A stretch of 64,000 nt of DNA from Oleiagrimonas sp035690885 (lineage in GTDB: Bacteria; Pseudomonadota; Gammaproteobacteria; Xanthomonadales; Rhodanobacteraceae): contig DASSKC010000041.1 of NCBI GenBank assembly GCA_035690885.1, positions 1 through 64,000 on the forward strand, read 5' to 3'. This document shows positions 8,866 to 18,300 of the stretch, piece by piece (position 1 is the first letter of the stretch; each line of letters opens with the position of its first letter). The translations under genes and the position numbers were made by a program. The notes under the pieces are model-generated. The model did not search any database and had not been told where the DNA came from. It worked only from the letters and a program-made list of their open reading frames with translations.

Positions 8866-10602
8866 ATGAAAATCAAGAAAGTCATGTCGCTTTTTTCCAA
8901 GTCGATGAACCTCTCCGTCAAGGCTCGTCTGACAGGTGTGCTGGTGATGCTCGGCGTCATGCTGGTACTCGGCGCCGTGGTTGGTCTGGGCATGATGTCC
9001 TGGCAAAACAACGGCATGCAACGCAGCTACGAGCGCGCGATGGTGCCGGCCGAACTGCTGGGCCAGCTTCGCGCCAAATCCCTGCTCAATTTCACGGTGC
9101 TCAACGAAGCCGCCGGCCTCATCGGTCGCCCGGACCAGGTCAAGCAAAAGGTCATCCAGTCGAAAAAGATCCACGACGAGATCGAAGCCACCAGCGCCAA
9201 GCTGGACAAGATCCCGATGAGCAAGGACATCGAGGCCAAATACAAGAAATTCGTTGCCTCGAACGAAAGCTACAGCAAGGGACTGACGAGCATCTACGAC
9301 GCCCTTGCCGATGGCTACAAGGGCACCGGCAACATGGTTCAGATGCAGATACGCCCGCAGCTGATGATGCGTGTGTATGCGCTCAACAAGCTGATCGAGG
9401 CCCAGGGCGCACAGATGCACCAGATCTACACCAACCAGGTGGATCGTTATCAGACGGTGCGCTTCATCGTGCTTGTCGGCCTGCTTCTGGGGCTGATTGT
9501 GGCAGCCGTGGTATCCGTATTGCTGGTGCGCTCGCTGACCGGCACGCTCAAGGAACTGTCCGACGTTGCCTACGCCATCGCCGACGGCAAGCTGGGCCAC
9601 GACATCAAGGTCAAGCGACATGACGAACTGGGCCGGCTGCTCGAGGCATTTCGCGTGATGGACAAGCGCCTGGTGACCATCGTCGGCGAGGTCCGTCACG
9701 GCTCCGATGCCGTCAGCACGGCGTCGCAACAGATCACGCGCGGCAATGAAGGCCTCAGCCAACGCACCCAGGAGCAGGCTTCCAGTCTGGTCGAAACGGC
9801 TTCATCGATGGAGGAAATGACCTCCACGGTGAAGCAAAGTGCCGACAATGCGAACCATGCCGATCAGCTGGCACGCAGTGCGCGCGAGCGCGCCGAACAC
9901 GGCGGCAACGTGGTCAGGGAGGCCGTCACCGCGATGGCGGAAATCGACGCGGCCAGCAACAAGATCAGCGACATCGTGCGTCTGATCCAGGACATCGCCT
10001 TTCAGACCAACCTGCTGGCGCTGAATGCGGCGGTCGAGGCCGCGCGTGCCGGCGAGCAAGGCCGCGGTTTTGCCGTGGTTGCCAGCGAAGTGCGCAATCT
10101 CGCACAGCGCAGCGCCGATGCCGCCACCGAGATCAAGGGACTGATCAACGACAGCGAGGACAAGGTCCGCACCGGCTCGACGCTGGTCAACCAATCCGGC
10201 GAGGCACTCTCGGAGATCGTCACCAGCGTCAAGAAGGTCACCGACATCGTGGCCGAGATCGCGACCTCCAATCAGGAGCAGTCCGTGGGTATCGATCAGG
10301 TCAGCCGCGCCGTGAACCAGATCGAGGAAATGACCCAGCAGAACTCCTCCCTGGTCGAGCAAGCCTCATCGGCGGCGCACGCCATGCACGACCAGGCCGT
10401 GAAGTTGTCGCGCCAGGTGGCGTTCTTCAAGATCAATGACAGTGCGGATGCGGACCAGCCTGAAACACCGATCGCGCATGCCGCCGAACCGGACGACGAC
10501 GTGGCACGCGCCACCGAGGCCGTGTTCGCCCCCATCCGCGAACAGGGCTCCGTGAACATCAGTCGTGTCGATACGGTCGAGGACGACTGGAAGGAGTTCT
10601 GA
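8866..10602 (+). CDS. Methyl-accepting chemotaxis protein
   Basis: A predicted 578-residue transmembrane chemoreceptor. TM1 spans about residues 22-44, a periplasmic four-helix-bundle-type sensor follows, TM2 spans about 200-222, then a HAMP domain and the cytoplasmic signalling coiled coil with the conserved hairpin tip (AFQTNLLALNAAVEAARAGE). The last residues EDDWKEF match the xWxxF tether that binds CheR/CheB in Tar-type receptors. The ATG at 8866 gives a standard N-terminus; the frame is open back to 8599. It lies outside the che operons but shares their sigma-28 control. The ligand is unknown. Confidence 0.95.
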   Translation: MKIKKVMSLFSKSMNLSVKARLTGVLVMLGVMLVLGAVVGLGMMSWQNNGMQRSYERAMVPAELLGQLRAKSLLNFTVLNEAAGLIGRPDQVKQKVIQSKKIHDEIEATSAKLDKIPMSKDIEAKYKKFVASNESYSKGLTSIYDALADGYKGTGNMVQMQIRPQLMMRVYALNKLIEAQGAQMHQIYTNQVDRYQTVRFIVLVGLLLGLIVAAVVSVLLVRSLTGTLKELSDVAYAIADGKLGHDIKVKRHDELGRLLEAFRVMDKRLVTIVGEVRHGSDAVSTASQQITRGNEGLSQRTQEQASSLVETASSMEEMTSTVKQSADNANHADQLARSARERAEHGGNVVREAVTAMAEIDAASNKISDIVRLIQDIAFQTNLLALNAAVEAARAGEQGRGFAVVASEVRNLAQRSADAATEIKGLINDSEDKVRTGSTLVNQSGEALSEIVTSVKKVTDIVAEIATSNQEQSVGIDQVSRAVNQIEEMTQQNSSLVEQASSAAHAMHDQAVKLSRQVAFFKINDSADADQPETPIAHAAEPDDDVARATEAVFAPIREQGSVNISRVDTVEDDWKEF

Positions 10603-10700
10603 CCCCGGACGTCCCCTGCACCCGCGGATGGCAGGGGAATTCGGCGACACGCGACGACCGGGCCTCGCAAGATCCGCCTTCTTTGCATTGCACAGATACA

Positions 10701-10744
10701 ACAAGGCCGCCAGGACAGCAGGTGTCGTGGCGGCCTTGTTGGTC
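10701..10744. terminator. Hairpin between convergent genes, probable bidirectional terminator
   Basis: A perfect 14-bp stem (CAACAAGGCCGCCA with its complement) closes a 15-nt loop between the chemoreceptor and the convergent small exported-protein gene. The right side is T-rich but lacks a pure T run, so termination is likely but not certain. Confidence 0.6.
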
Positions 10745-10776
10745 TTGTTGTTCGTCCAGGGCAAAGCGTGGCGCGT

Positions 10777-11133
10777 TTACCAGGCGCGGACGTTGACGAT
10801 GGCGACGGTGATCCTTTCCATCGTGGGGCGGTAGCGGAACAAGCGCCCCAGGTTGAACTGCAACGACTTGCCCGGCGTGATGTTGGACGTACCGGCCGGC
10901 CATGCCTTCTTGCTGGCAATAACGTCACCGGCGGAGTTCTTGGCCACCACGAGAATCTGTGCCGAAGCCGGGGTAGCGCAGTGGTTGACCAGCTCGCCGA
11001 CCACACCCACGCTATGCCCGACGGCACCCTTGACGCGGAAATTCTGGACCGAAAAATCGGAGGCCTTGCAGGCGGCATGACCGCACGCCGGAAGCAGCAA
11101 AAGCAAGGCAGCGGGAAGAAGAAATTTTTTCAC
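10777..11133 (-). CDS. Small exported protein with FxLYD/Ig-like fold character
   Basis: A 118-residue protein with a signal peptide (MKKFLLPAALLLLLPACGHA, possibly a lipobox at LPAC). The mature part, SVQNFRVKGAVGHSVGVVGELVNHC, followed by alternating hydrophobic strands, resembles FxLYD-type beta-sandwich domains of exported proteins. The start is GTG with GGAG 7 bases upstream. Function is unknown. It is convergent with the chemoreceptor gene and has no operon partner. Confidence 0.7.
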   Translation of the reverse strand: MKKFLLPAALLLLLPACGHAACKASDFSVQNFRVKGAVGHSVGVVGELVNHCATPASAQILVVAKNSAGDVIASKKAWPAGTSNITPGKSLQFNLGRLFRYRPTMERITVAIVNVRAW

Positions 11134-11191
11134 GGGGAGACTCCATCGTTGGCGGTAGCGACAGGGAATCTCGAAAAACCACCCATTTGTC

Positions 11192-11277
11192 CGTCATTGC
11201 CGCGAAAGCAGGAATCCGGTGTCTTCAAGCCTTTGACGCCAAAGACACCGGGCCCGGCCTGCGCTGAGGTGACGGGG
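11192..11277. repeat. Degenerate REP doublet (CGTCATT-type)
   Basis: Two divergent copies of a CGTCAT(T/C)CC(C/G)GCGAA-type palindrome lie head to head, with GGTGTCTT and AAAGACACC forming the centre. The better preserved doublet at 27233-27322 has the same architecture. Confidence 0.6.
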
Positions 11278-11371
11278 GTTGTTCGAGGCCCCTTGCAGGG
11301 ATTACACCCTTTTATCGGCGCACCAACGGAAAACTTTAGAAGGCCTCGACCGCTGTCACGACCAACGCGCC

Positions 11372-12622
11372 TCAGACTTCGCCCAGCGACTCCTGCACCT
11401 GTCGCGCCCAACCAACGCTGTGCCGATAGGCGACTTCATAGTGCTGGGCGTCGACGATCCAGGCGAGGCGATCAAACTCGCCTTCGCTGTAGTGCTCGAC
11501 TTCCGCCAGAACCTCGCCCGTCGCGCCCTCGCGCCGCAACAGCGCGTTCTTGAGCGGCTGACTCAGCGGCATTTCCCGAACAAGCGACTCCATGTCCATG
11601 TCCAGCAGCGCATCCAGATGCGACAGCAGACCGACCACGAAGCAGTTCATCGGGTCGCCGCGGCCGGAAATCTCGGCCAGTACCTCGCACATGCGGCCGC
11701 GAACCAGCATCAGACGAGTCAGCTCGGCCGGCTTGCCTGCCACAGGCTCCACCAGAAGCATGTACGTCCAGCGCTTGAGCTCGTTGGTCCCCATCAGCGA
11801 TATCGCCTGCCACAGCGAATCGATCTCGCGCTGCAGGCCGCTGGCGGCGGAGTTGATCCCCTTGAGGATGCGGTAGGCCAGGCTGGGGTCCTTGACCGCA
11901 ATCGCCTCAAGCTCCATGGGCGTCGTGTTCACCCGGTTCAACTCCGCCAGAAGCTCCAGAAGAAGCAATCGGTTGGGCGGAATTTCCGCTTCGCGAGAAG
12001 GGCTCCCGTGGGCAAGGAAATCACCTTTGAGATAATCGGCTCGGGCCGCGACGCAACGCTCCAATTGCGTCATGTCATCGACGCCGTCAATGCGTACGCG
12101 AACACCCGCGGAATGAAAACGCCGCACGTTGTCGACAAGCGAGGCATCGCCCAGCTCATCAAGCTCCAGGGCCACGACCTCGACATGTTCAAGAAATGCG
12201 TCAAGACCGTCCAGCTCGAGATCGCGCACGCGCAGTGCCAACTTCTGACCGTTGCTGATCAACTCACCGAGCTTGAGCATCACGCCCGACGAGAGGGCCG
12301 CGGCGGCATCCACCTCGAGCAGGTATTTCGAGCCGAGCGCCCTCAAGGTCGGTGAACAAAGCAGCACCGATATCTCGACACGCAAGAACATCGGCACTCT
12401 CGCGGCACGTCCGTCCTGGTAGATGTCGGCGTACTCGCCGATGATGTCGCTGGCCGCCAGGAAATCCGACAAGTCCAGATAGCCATTGTCGGACTCGTTG
12501 TTCAGAAGCAGTTCGAATGCCCCTACCTTCAGATCTTTCGTGTAGATAGTCCGGCACGCCAAAAGGATGCCCAACTGTTCTTCCAGCGCCAATGCGTCAC
12601 GTCCCGCTCTGGACATACTCAT
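11372..12622 (-). CDS. Degenerate EAL-HDOD protein at end of chemotaxis operon
   Basis: About 416 residues. The N-terminal ~200 residues align in pattern with an EAL domain, but the catalytic EAL context is lost (GAFELLL where GYELLFR is usual) and metal-binding positions are not evident. The C-terminal ~200 residues form an HDOD helical bundle (DPSLAYRILKGINSA, WQAISLMGTNELKRW). This is the YuxH/CdgJ architecture; Vibrio CdgJ affects motility. The ATG at 12622 has AGGGG about 10 bases upstream; the frame is open to 12688. It follows cheR by 78 bp, so it is probably co-transcribed with motAB-che and may link nucleotide signalling to motility without phosphodiesterase activity. Confidence 0.85.
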   Translation of the reverse strand: MSMSRAGRDALALEEQLGILLACRTIYTKDLKVGAFELLLNNESDNGYLDLSDFLAASDIIGEYADIYQDGRAARVPMFLRVEISVLLCSPTLRALGSKYLLEVDAAAALSSGVMLKLGELISNGQKLALRVRDLELDGLDAFLEHVEVVALELDELGDASLVDNVRRFHSAGVRVRIDGVDDMTQLERCVAARADYLKGDFLAHGSPSREAEIPPNRLLLLELLAELNRVNTTPMELEAIAVKDPSLAYRILKGINSAASGLQREIDSLWQAISLMGTNELKRWTYMLLVEPVAGKPAELTRLMLVRGRMCEVLAEISGRGDPMNCFVVGLLSHLDALLDMDMESLVREMPLSQPLKNALLRREGATGEVLAEVEHYSEGEFDRLAWIVDAQHYEVAYRHSVGWARQVQESLGEV

Positions 12623-12700
12623 CGTTTTCAGCCCCTGTATGCGTTGTTCCGCGCGTTTTGGTTCAATGACCGGCGGACACACGCGCAATGATTTTCATCA

Positions 12701-13555
12701 TCACGCCAAAGTGTACACAGTGTGACCGCGCAACTTGAAGCGGTCGCTTACGTAAGTGAAGTTCTCCGAGTGCCCGGCAAAAAGAAGCCCGTCGGGCTTG
12801 AGATACCTGGCCATGTGGGACAGTACCCGGCGTTGCGTATCTGCATCAAAATAGATCATGACGTTGCGACAGAATATGGCGTCGAAAAGACCGGTCAGCG
12901 GCCATGTATCTTCGACAAGATTGAGTTTGGAAAATTCGACACGTGTCGCAATTTTCGAATCCATTCGCGCATACCCGTTATTGCGCCCGTTGCCGCGTTT
13001 GAAAAAATGTTTTCGACGCGTCTCGTCAATGGCCTCGATTTGTTTCAGCGGGTAGATACCAGACCTGGCAATCTCCAGTGCGCGAGTATCCACATCGGTG
13101 GCCACTACCCGGACATCGGCCATGTCGCCGAGCTCCTCGATCAGCAACATGGCGATGGAATAGGGCTCCTGTCCGGTGGACGCGGCGGCGCTCCACACGC
13201 GCACCGGACCTCGGCGAGCGGCAACGTGCTCGGCCAAAAGCGGGAAATGATGCGCTTCGCGGAAAAACGACGTGAGATTCGTGGTCAGCGAGTTGGTGAA
13301 AACCTCCCATTCGAGTGACGCCACGTCTTGGTCGAGGCGCTGCAGATAGGCACTGAAACTTGTCAGATGCAGTTCGCGGATGCGTCTGGCAACACGACCG
13401 TAAACCATGTCCCGCTTGTGCTCGGCAATGACGATGCCCGCACGCTTGTAAATCAAGGCGCGAATTTTCTGGAAGTCGCGATCATCAAAGGCGATGTCGC
13501 GCGACAACGCTCCGGGCACCTCGATGTCAGCGTGTTTTGGCTGTGCAAGTGACAA
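12701..13555 (-). CDS. cheR: Chemotaxis protein methyltransferase CheR
   Basis: CheR transfers methyl groups from SAM to chemoreceptor glutamates. The N-terminal helical domain precedes the SAM-binding motif RVWSAAASTGQEPYS, ATDVDTRAL and the FCRNVMIYF segment. I prefer the TTG at 13555 (AGGAG 7 bases upstream; 284 residues, the normal CheR length) over an in-frame ATG at 13648, which has no ribosome-binding site and would add 31 residues. It lies in the motAB-cheAW operon, away from cheB at the other end of the window. Both chemoreceptors here carry xWxxF tails that could recruit it. Confidence 0.95.
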   Translation of the reverse strand: MSLAQPKHADIEVPGALSRDIAFDDRDFQKIRALIYKRAGIVIAEHKRDMVYGRVARRIRELHLTSFSAYLQRLDQDVASLEWEVFTNSLTTNLTSFFREAHHFPLLAEHVAARRGPVRVWSAAASTGQEPYSIAMLLIEELGDMADVRVVATDVDTRALEIARSGIYPLKQIEAIDETRRKHFFKRGNGRNNGYARMDSKIATRVEFSKLNLVEDTWPLTGLFDAIFCRNVMIYFDADTQRRVLSHMARYLKPDGLLFAGHSENFTYVSDRFKLRGHTVYTLA

Positions 13556-13701
13556 CAGGGCTCTCCTGGACTGACTAAGGAGCAGACAGCTGGCCGGTGA
13601 CGGTCGCGATCGTTCGGGTGCCGTCAAAAGCCGGTTTGATTCAAGCATCGGAGGATCGGGATCTCGCGCGTTGTCGGCAACGCTCGATCACTGAAGACAT
13701 G

Positions 13702-14196
13702 TCATTCAATGCTCGTTTCGTCGACCAGAGCCATCTCCTTGCTGGTGAGCAACTTCTCGATATCGACAAGAATCAGCATGCGATTGTCCAGACTGCCCAG
13801 GCCGTGGATGTAGTCCAGCGGCAGGCTGATGCCGAACTCGGGAGCGGGCTTGGTCTGCTCGGGCGTCAAGGTCATGACATCGGACACGCGATCGACGACC
13901 ATTCCAACGACCCGATCAGCGATATTGACCACGATGACGACGGTCTGCACGTCATAGTCGGCATTCTGCAGGCGAAACTTTATCCGCAGATCGACGACGG
14001 GAACGATGACACCGCGCAGATTGGATACCCCCTTGATGAAGTCCGGGGCATTGGCGATGCGGGTTACATTTTCAAATCCGCGTATTTCCTGGACCTTCAG
14101 AATATCGATCGCATATTCTTCATCCCCCAGCGAGAAGACGAGAAACTGCCTGTTCTCGGCATTCGTATCGATGGCGTGTACGCTATTCATGACCAT
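13702..14196 (-). CDS. cheW: Chemotaxis adaptor CheW
   Basis: A CheW of about 164 residues coupling CheA to chemoreceptors. The SH3-like double-barrel pattern is clear: FLVFSLGDEEYAIDILKVQEI, SNLRGVIVPVVDLR and VVDRVSDV. The start overlaps the end of cheA; ATGs at 14196 and 14190 (ATGA with the cheA stop) are equally plausible, two residues apart. It is part of motAB-cheAWR. Confidence 0.96.
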   Translation of the reverse strand: MVMNSVHAIDTNAENRQFLVFSLGDEEYAIDILKVQEIRGFENVTRIANAPDFIKGVSNLRGVIVPVVDLRIKFRLQNADYDVQTVVIVVNIADRVVGMVVDRVSDVMTLTPEQTKPAPEFGISLPLDYIHGLGSLDNRMLILVDIEKLLTSKEMALVDETSIE

Positions 14197-16271
14197 TCAG
14201 CCTGCTTTATGTGTTCATTGCCGTTGAAGCTCGACCGGGCGTGCCCGTCGATACCATTGGGTGTCACCAGGTCGTGCAGATTGTTGACGTCCAGGATGAG
14301 TGCCACGCTGCCATCACCGAGTATGGTCGCGGCCGAAATGCCCGGCACTTTCCGATAATTGGTTTCAAGGTTCTTCACCACCACCTGTTGTTGGCCGAGC
14401 AAGTCGTCGACCAGCACGGCGTAGCGCCGGCCGCGGGCTTGTACCACGACGGCGATGGCCTGCATCGGATCGGTCTTCGCATCCGGAACATGCAGCGCCG
14501 CGTGCACTGGCACCAACGGAAGATATTCGTCGCGAACCTTGAGCAATTGCTCGCCTCCCGTCATGGCGAACAGATCCTCCTCGCGCGGTTGCAATGATTC
14601 GAGAACCACGCTGACCGGCAAAATGAAGGTCTCGTTCCCGACCCTGACCAGCATGCCGTCGAGGATGGCGAGGGTCAGCGGCAAAACGATGCGCGTGGTG
14701 GTGCTCCGCCCCGGCTCCGACAGGATCTCGACATGACCGCCCATGGCCTCGATATTGCGCTTGACCACGTCCATGCCGACACCGCGACCGGAAACATCGC
14801 TGATGGTCGCGGCCGTCGAGAAGCCCGGTGCGAAAATGAGTTGCCACACTTCTTCGTCGCTCATGGCGTCACTGACGACCAGGCCGCGTTCACGCGCCTT
14901 GTCCATGATCGGTTGGCGGTGCAGCCCGTTGCCATCGTCCCGCACCTCGATCACGATGTTGCCACCCTGGTGCTCGGCGGACAATGTCAGCACGCCGGTA
15001 CGCGGCTTGCCTTTGGCTTCACGGTCTTGCGGATGTTCGATGCCGTGATCGAGGCTGTTGCGCACCAGATGGGTCAACGGATCGATGATGCGCTCGGTCA
15101 GGCTTTTGTCGAGCTCGGTCGAACGTCCGGTCGTGACCAGTTCGACATCCTTGTCCAGCTTGCCGGCCAGGTCGCGCACCAGCCGCGGGAAGCGGCTGAA
15201 CACGTAGTCCATGGGGACCATGCGCACGGACATCACCGCCTCTTGCAAATCACGCGCGTTGCGCTGCAGCTGGTTGATTCCGCTCAACAGGTTGTCGTTG
15301 TCATTGACACCGCTTTTGTCGGTCATCTGGTCGAGCATCGATTGGGTGATGATCAACTCGCCAACCAGATTGATGATGTTGTCGACCTTGGAGACCGGCA
15401 CCCGGATGGAAGACTCGGCCGGTTTCTTGTGCCTGGCGACGCCACCGGCTTCCGGAGCATGGTTCAATGATTTCCCGGATGGCTTTGGCGCCGGCGCTGC
15501 CACCGCCGGCGCGGGCTCGGCGGACGCACGGTCATCGTCGGCGACCGCGGCTTGCGCGACCACGGGACGCGCGACCACGTCCAGTTGTTCCGGCTCGACG
15601 ATGAAACACATGACCGCCTCGATGTCGGCCGCGCTTTCGGCGGAGGCAAAAACCACTTCATAACGCGCGACGTTGCCACCGTGTTCGATCACGCTGCCGA
15701 GGTGGTCAAGCTCCTCGATCAGCAGATCGCGGTCACTTTCGGCCACATTGCTGAGCACGACGGTATAGCCGCCGGCGGTCGCGCCGGAACCCGGCACAGC
15801 GTCCGTGCGTGTGGCTGTCGTTGCGCTCGGGACAGGCGCGGCCTGGGCCTCGCCGCGATCGGCGTCTACCCTCGCGTCCGCGGCAAGTTCTTCCGCGGCG
15901 AGGCGCTCGAGCGTGCTGCAGATACGTGCCAGCGCTTCGGCATCGGGCTCCACGCCATCGCGATAGGCTTGCAGTTGATCGTGCATCATGTCCTTGGTTT
16001 CCAGGAAAATATCCACGAGGTCGCGGCGCAGAATCAGCTCGCCACGACGCGCGTTGTCGAGCAGGTTTTCCAGCAGGTGCGTGGTGTGTTGAAGCGCACT
16101 GAACCCGAAGGTACCGGCTCCGCCCTTGATCGAATGCGCCGCACGGAATATCGCGTTGAGCATCTCGGGATCCGGGGACTCCAGATCGAGATTCAGCAGC
16201 TGCGCTTCCATGTCATCGAGAAGCTCCTCGGCCTCTTCGAAGAAGGTGTCATAAAATTCAGTGACATCCAC
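14187..16271 (-). CDS. cheA: Chemotaxis histidine kinase CheA
   Basis: A 694-residue kinase with an Hpt (P1) domain and phospho-acceptor His46 in RAAHSIKGGAG, a linker containing a P2-like region, a P3 dimerisation helix pair (SKVDNIINLVGELI), a P4 ATPase with N box LTHLVRNSLDHGIE and G boxes DDGNGL and GRGVGMDVVK, and a CheW-like P5. It phosphorylates CheY and CheB in response to receptors. The start is GTG with AAGGAG 7 bases upstream. It lies 68 bp after motB and overlaps cheW. Confidence 0.97.
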   Translation of the reverse strand: MDVTEFYDTFFEEAEELLDDMEAQLLNLDLESPDPEMLNAIFRAAHSIKGGAGTFGFSALQHTTHLLENLLDNARRGELILRRDLVDIFLETKDMMHDQLQAYRDGVEPDAEALARICSTLERLAAEELAADARVDADRGEAQAAPVPSATTATRTDAVPGSGATAGGYTVVLSNVAESDRDLLIEELDHLGSVIEHGGNVARYEVVFASAESAADIEAVMCFIVEPEQLDVVARPVVAQAAVADDDRASAEPAPAVAAPAPKPSGKSLNHAPEAGGVARHKKPAESSIRVPVSKVDNIINLVGELIITQSMLDQMTDKSGVNDNDNLLSGINQLQRNARDLQEAVMSVRMVPMDYVFSRFPRLVRDLAGKLDKDVELVTTGRSTELDKSLTERIIDPLTHLVRNSLDHGIEHPQDREAKGKPRTGVLTLSAEHQGGNIVIEVRDDGNGLHRQPIMDKARERGLVVSDAMSDEEVWQLIFAPGFSTAATISDVSGRGVGMDVVKRNIEAMGGHVEILSEPGRSTTTRIVLPLTLAILDGMLVRVGNETFILPVSVVLESLQPREEDLFAMTGGEQLLKVRDEYLPLVPVHAALHVPDAKTDPMQAIAVVVQARGRRYAVLVDDLLGQQQVVVKNLETNYRKVPGISAATILGDGSVALILDVNNLHDLVTPNGIDGHARSSFNGNEHIKQAEWS

Positions 16272-16339
16272 GCGACGTCTCCTTGTGTCCGGACCGGTCG
16301 CAAGCGGTGCCGGGGCTGATCAGGATGTACATGAGGACC

Positions 16340-17212
16340 TCATTTGCCGAGTGGCGGCGGTGGCTGCACCACGCGTGACAGACGACTGCCGGCCTGGAGT
16401 GCCTTGGCGGCCTTGGGTGTGAGCACCAGCACTTCGATGCGACGGTTGTTGGGGTCACGCGGCCGAGTACCCGGAAGCGGCACCCGATCGGCAAATCCGG
16501 TCACGCCCAGAAGCTTGTCCAGCTCGAGCCCTCCGGCAAACAACTCGCGCCGTGATGCATTCGCACGCGCCGTCGACAGCTCCCAGTTGCTGTAGCCCTC
16601 GGGGCCGTTGTGGTATTGGCGACTGTCGGTGTAGCCGTTGATGATGATCTTGTTGGGTATCTCGTTGAGCAACGGCGCGATCTTGCGCAGTACGCGACGC
16701 ATGTACGGCTCGGGTTTGTCGCTGCCGAGTTCGAACATGGGCCGGCGGTCGCTGTCCAGCAACTGGATGCGCAGCCCCTGGGGCGTGCTCTGGAAACGCA
16801 ACTGGTCGCGCAACTGCTGCAGCTTCGGGTCGGCCTGTATGGCCATGACGATGTTTTGCTGCAGTTGGCGCAGGCCACGGCGACGATGAATGATGCGCGT
16901 TTGCGCCCGCAGGTGCACATTGGACCGTTCGCCCTGGTTGAACGTGGGATCGGGTCCGCCACCCGGAATGACACTCGCCGCGCCGCTGGTCTCGGGACCG
17001 CCAACCATGGCCTTGGACAGTGGGGTACTGAAGTAATGTGCCAGCCCCCGGAGCTCTTTCGGCGAGGCGATCGATATGACCCACAAGACCAGAAACAACG
17101 ACATCAGGGCGGTCATGAAGTCCGCCAGGGCGATCTTCCAGGCCCCGCCGTGATGGGCGCCTTCCGATCTGCGCCGGCGGCGTTTGATGATGCGCGGTCG
17201 CTCCCCCTTCAT
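16340..17212 (-). CDS. motB: Flagellar stator protein MotB
   Basis: A 290-residue stator subunit. A basic N-terminus is followed by one transmembrane helix with the proton-carrying Asp31 (ALADFMTALMSLFLV), a linker, and an OmpA-like peptidoglycan-binding domain (GYTDSRQ, WELSTARANASRREL, NNRRIEV). The ATG overlaps the motA stop (ATGA). The conserved Asp suggests a proton-driven motor. It forms the MotA5B2 stator with the upstream product. Confidence 0.96.
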   Translation of the reverse strand: MKGERPRIIKRRRRRSEGAHHGGAWKIALADFMTALMSLFLVLWVISIASPKELRGLAHYFSTPLSKAMVGGPETSGAASVIPGGGPDPTFNQGERSNVHLRAQTRIIHRRRGLRQLQQNIVMAIQADPKLQQLRDQLRFQSTPQGLRIQLLDSDRRPMFELGSDKPEPYMRRVLRKIAPLLNEIPNKIIINGYTDSRQYHNGPEGYSNWELSTARANASRRELFAGGLELDKLLGVTGFADRVPLPGTRPRDPNNRRIEVLVLTPKAAKALQAGSRLSRVVQPPPPLGK

Positions 17213-18090
17213 GCCGCTTCCTTTTTGCTCTCCACTGGCCGAACCGGACGAACGTGTTGTTCCAGCTCGTCGAAGGTGGGCCGTTCGGCGGCATTGAGAG
17301 CCTTGCGACCGAATTCCAGCGCCAGTTGCGGGGCGTAACCGTTCAAGGTGGCAAGCAGGGTCACGCGAATGCACTGCAACATGCGTTCGGCTTCGTGGAC
17401 CTGGCGGTCGATTCGGCTGGCGATCGGGTTGACCACGCCATAAGCAAGCAGGATGCCGGCGAACGTACCCACCAACGCATGCGCAATCATCGCGCTCATC
17501 AGCGCCACGCCGGCGTCGGCGTTGCTGAGCGCCTTCACCACGCCCATCACGGCGGCGATGATGCCGAAAGCCGGCAGCGCATCACCCACCTTGGACAAGG
17601 CGTCCACGGGGATGCGTGCATCGTATTCCCACGTGTCGATCTCGTGGGTCATCAACTCGTCCAGTTCGAACGGATCGACGTTGCCGCTGACCATCAGCCG
17701 CAGATAGTCGGTCAGGAACGCCATCAGAAGCGGGTCTTCCGCCACGCGGGGATAGTCGCTGAACAAGGGGCTTTCGGCGGGGTTTTCGACATCCTTCTCG
17801 ATGCCGAGCACGCCCTCGCGGCGCATCTTGGTCAGCAACTTGTACTGCAACGACATCAGTTCCATGTACATGTCGTGGTTGTACTTTTTGCTGCGCTTGA
17901 GGCGTGAGGCGGTTTTCACCGTCGCCATGATGGCCTTGCCGTTGTTGGCAGCCACGAACGAGCCCAGCGCCGCACCGACAATGATGATGAATTCTTCGGG
18001 CTGATACAGCGGCCCGAGGGCACCACCGGACATGGCGTACCCACCAAAGACCGACAGCAGAACAATGATCAGACCGATGAGTGTCAGCAC
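17209..18090 (-). CDS. motA: Flagellar stator protein MotA
   Basis: A 293-residue membrane protein with four transmembrane helices and the large cytoplasmic loop between helices 2 and 3 that contacts FliG. MotA patterns include GGYAMSGG, PEEFIIIVGAALGSF and LPAFGIIAAVMGVVK. The start is GTG at 18090 with AGGG upstream, giving the normal N-terminal helix; the open frame extending to 18507 is not coding. A sigma-28 promoter lies about 40-65 bp upstream, so motAB and the following che genes form a late operon that can be expressed independently of flhDC. Confidence 0.96.
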   Translation of the reverse strand: MLTLIGLIIVLLSVFGGYAMSGGALGPLYQPEEFIIIVGAALGSFVAANNGKAIMATVKTASRLKRSKKYNHDMYMELMSLQYKLLTKMRREGVLGIEKDVENPAESPLFSDYPRVAEDPLLMAFLTDYLRLMVSGNVDPFELDELMTHEIDTWEYDARIPVDALSKVGDALPAFGIIAAVMGVVKALSNADAGVALMSAMIAHALVGTFAGILLAYGVVNPIASRIDRQVHEAERMLQCIRVTLLATLNGYAPQLALEFGRKALNAAERPTFDELEQHVRPVRPVESKKEAA

Positions 18091-18128
18091 AACCGCAACC
18101 CTGTTTCGACAAAGCGGGACTGTCCGGG

Positions 18129-18155
18129 TTATCGGCCGATTCGCCGCCAACTTGA
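18129..18155 (-). promoter_or_regulatory. Sigma-28 promoter of motA-motB-cheAWR
   Basis: On the minus strand: TCAAGTTG (18155-18148), 11-bp spacer, GCCGATAA (18136-18129). The -10 is a perfect match to the sigma-28 consensus. It lies between the motA start and the 293-bp inverted-repeat element. Confidence 0.88.
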
Positions 18156-18300
18156 GGCGGGCGTACAAATTGATTTCGGCTGCTGGCGCGGCATGAATCG
18201 CACTCGCACCGACGCCCCGAACGGACCAACGACGTGGTTGGCCCATCTCCTTTTGCCCCACCCGGCGGCTCGCCACGGAGTCCGTCGAATCATGCCGACC

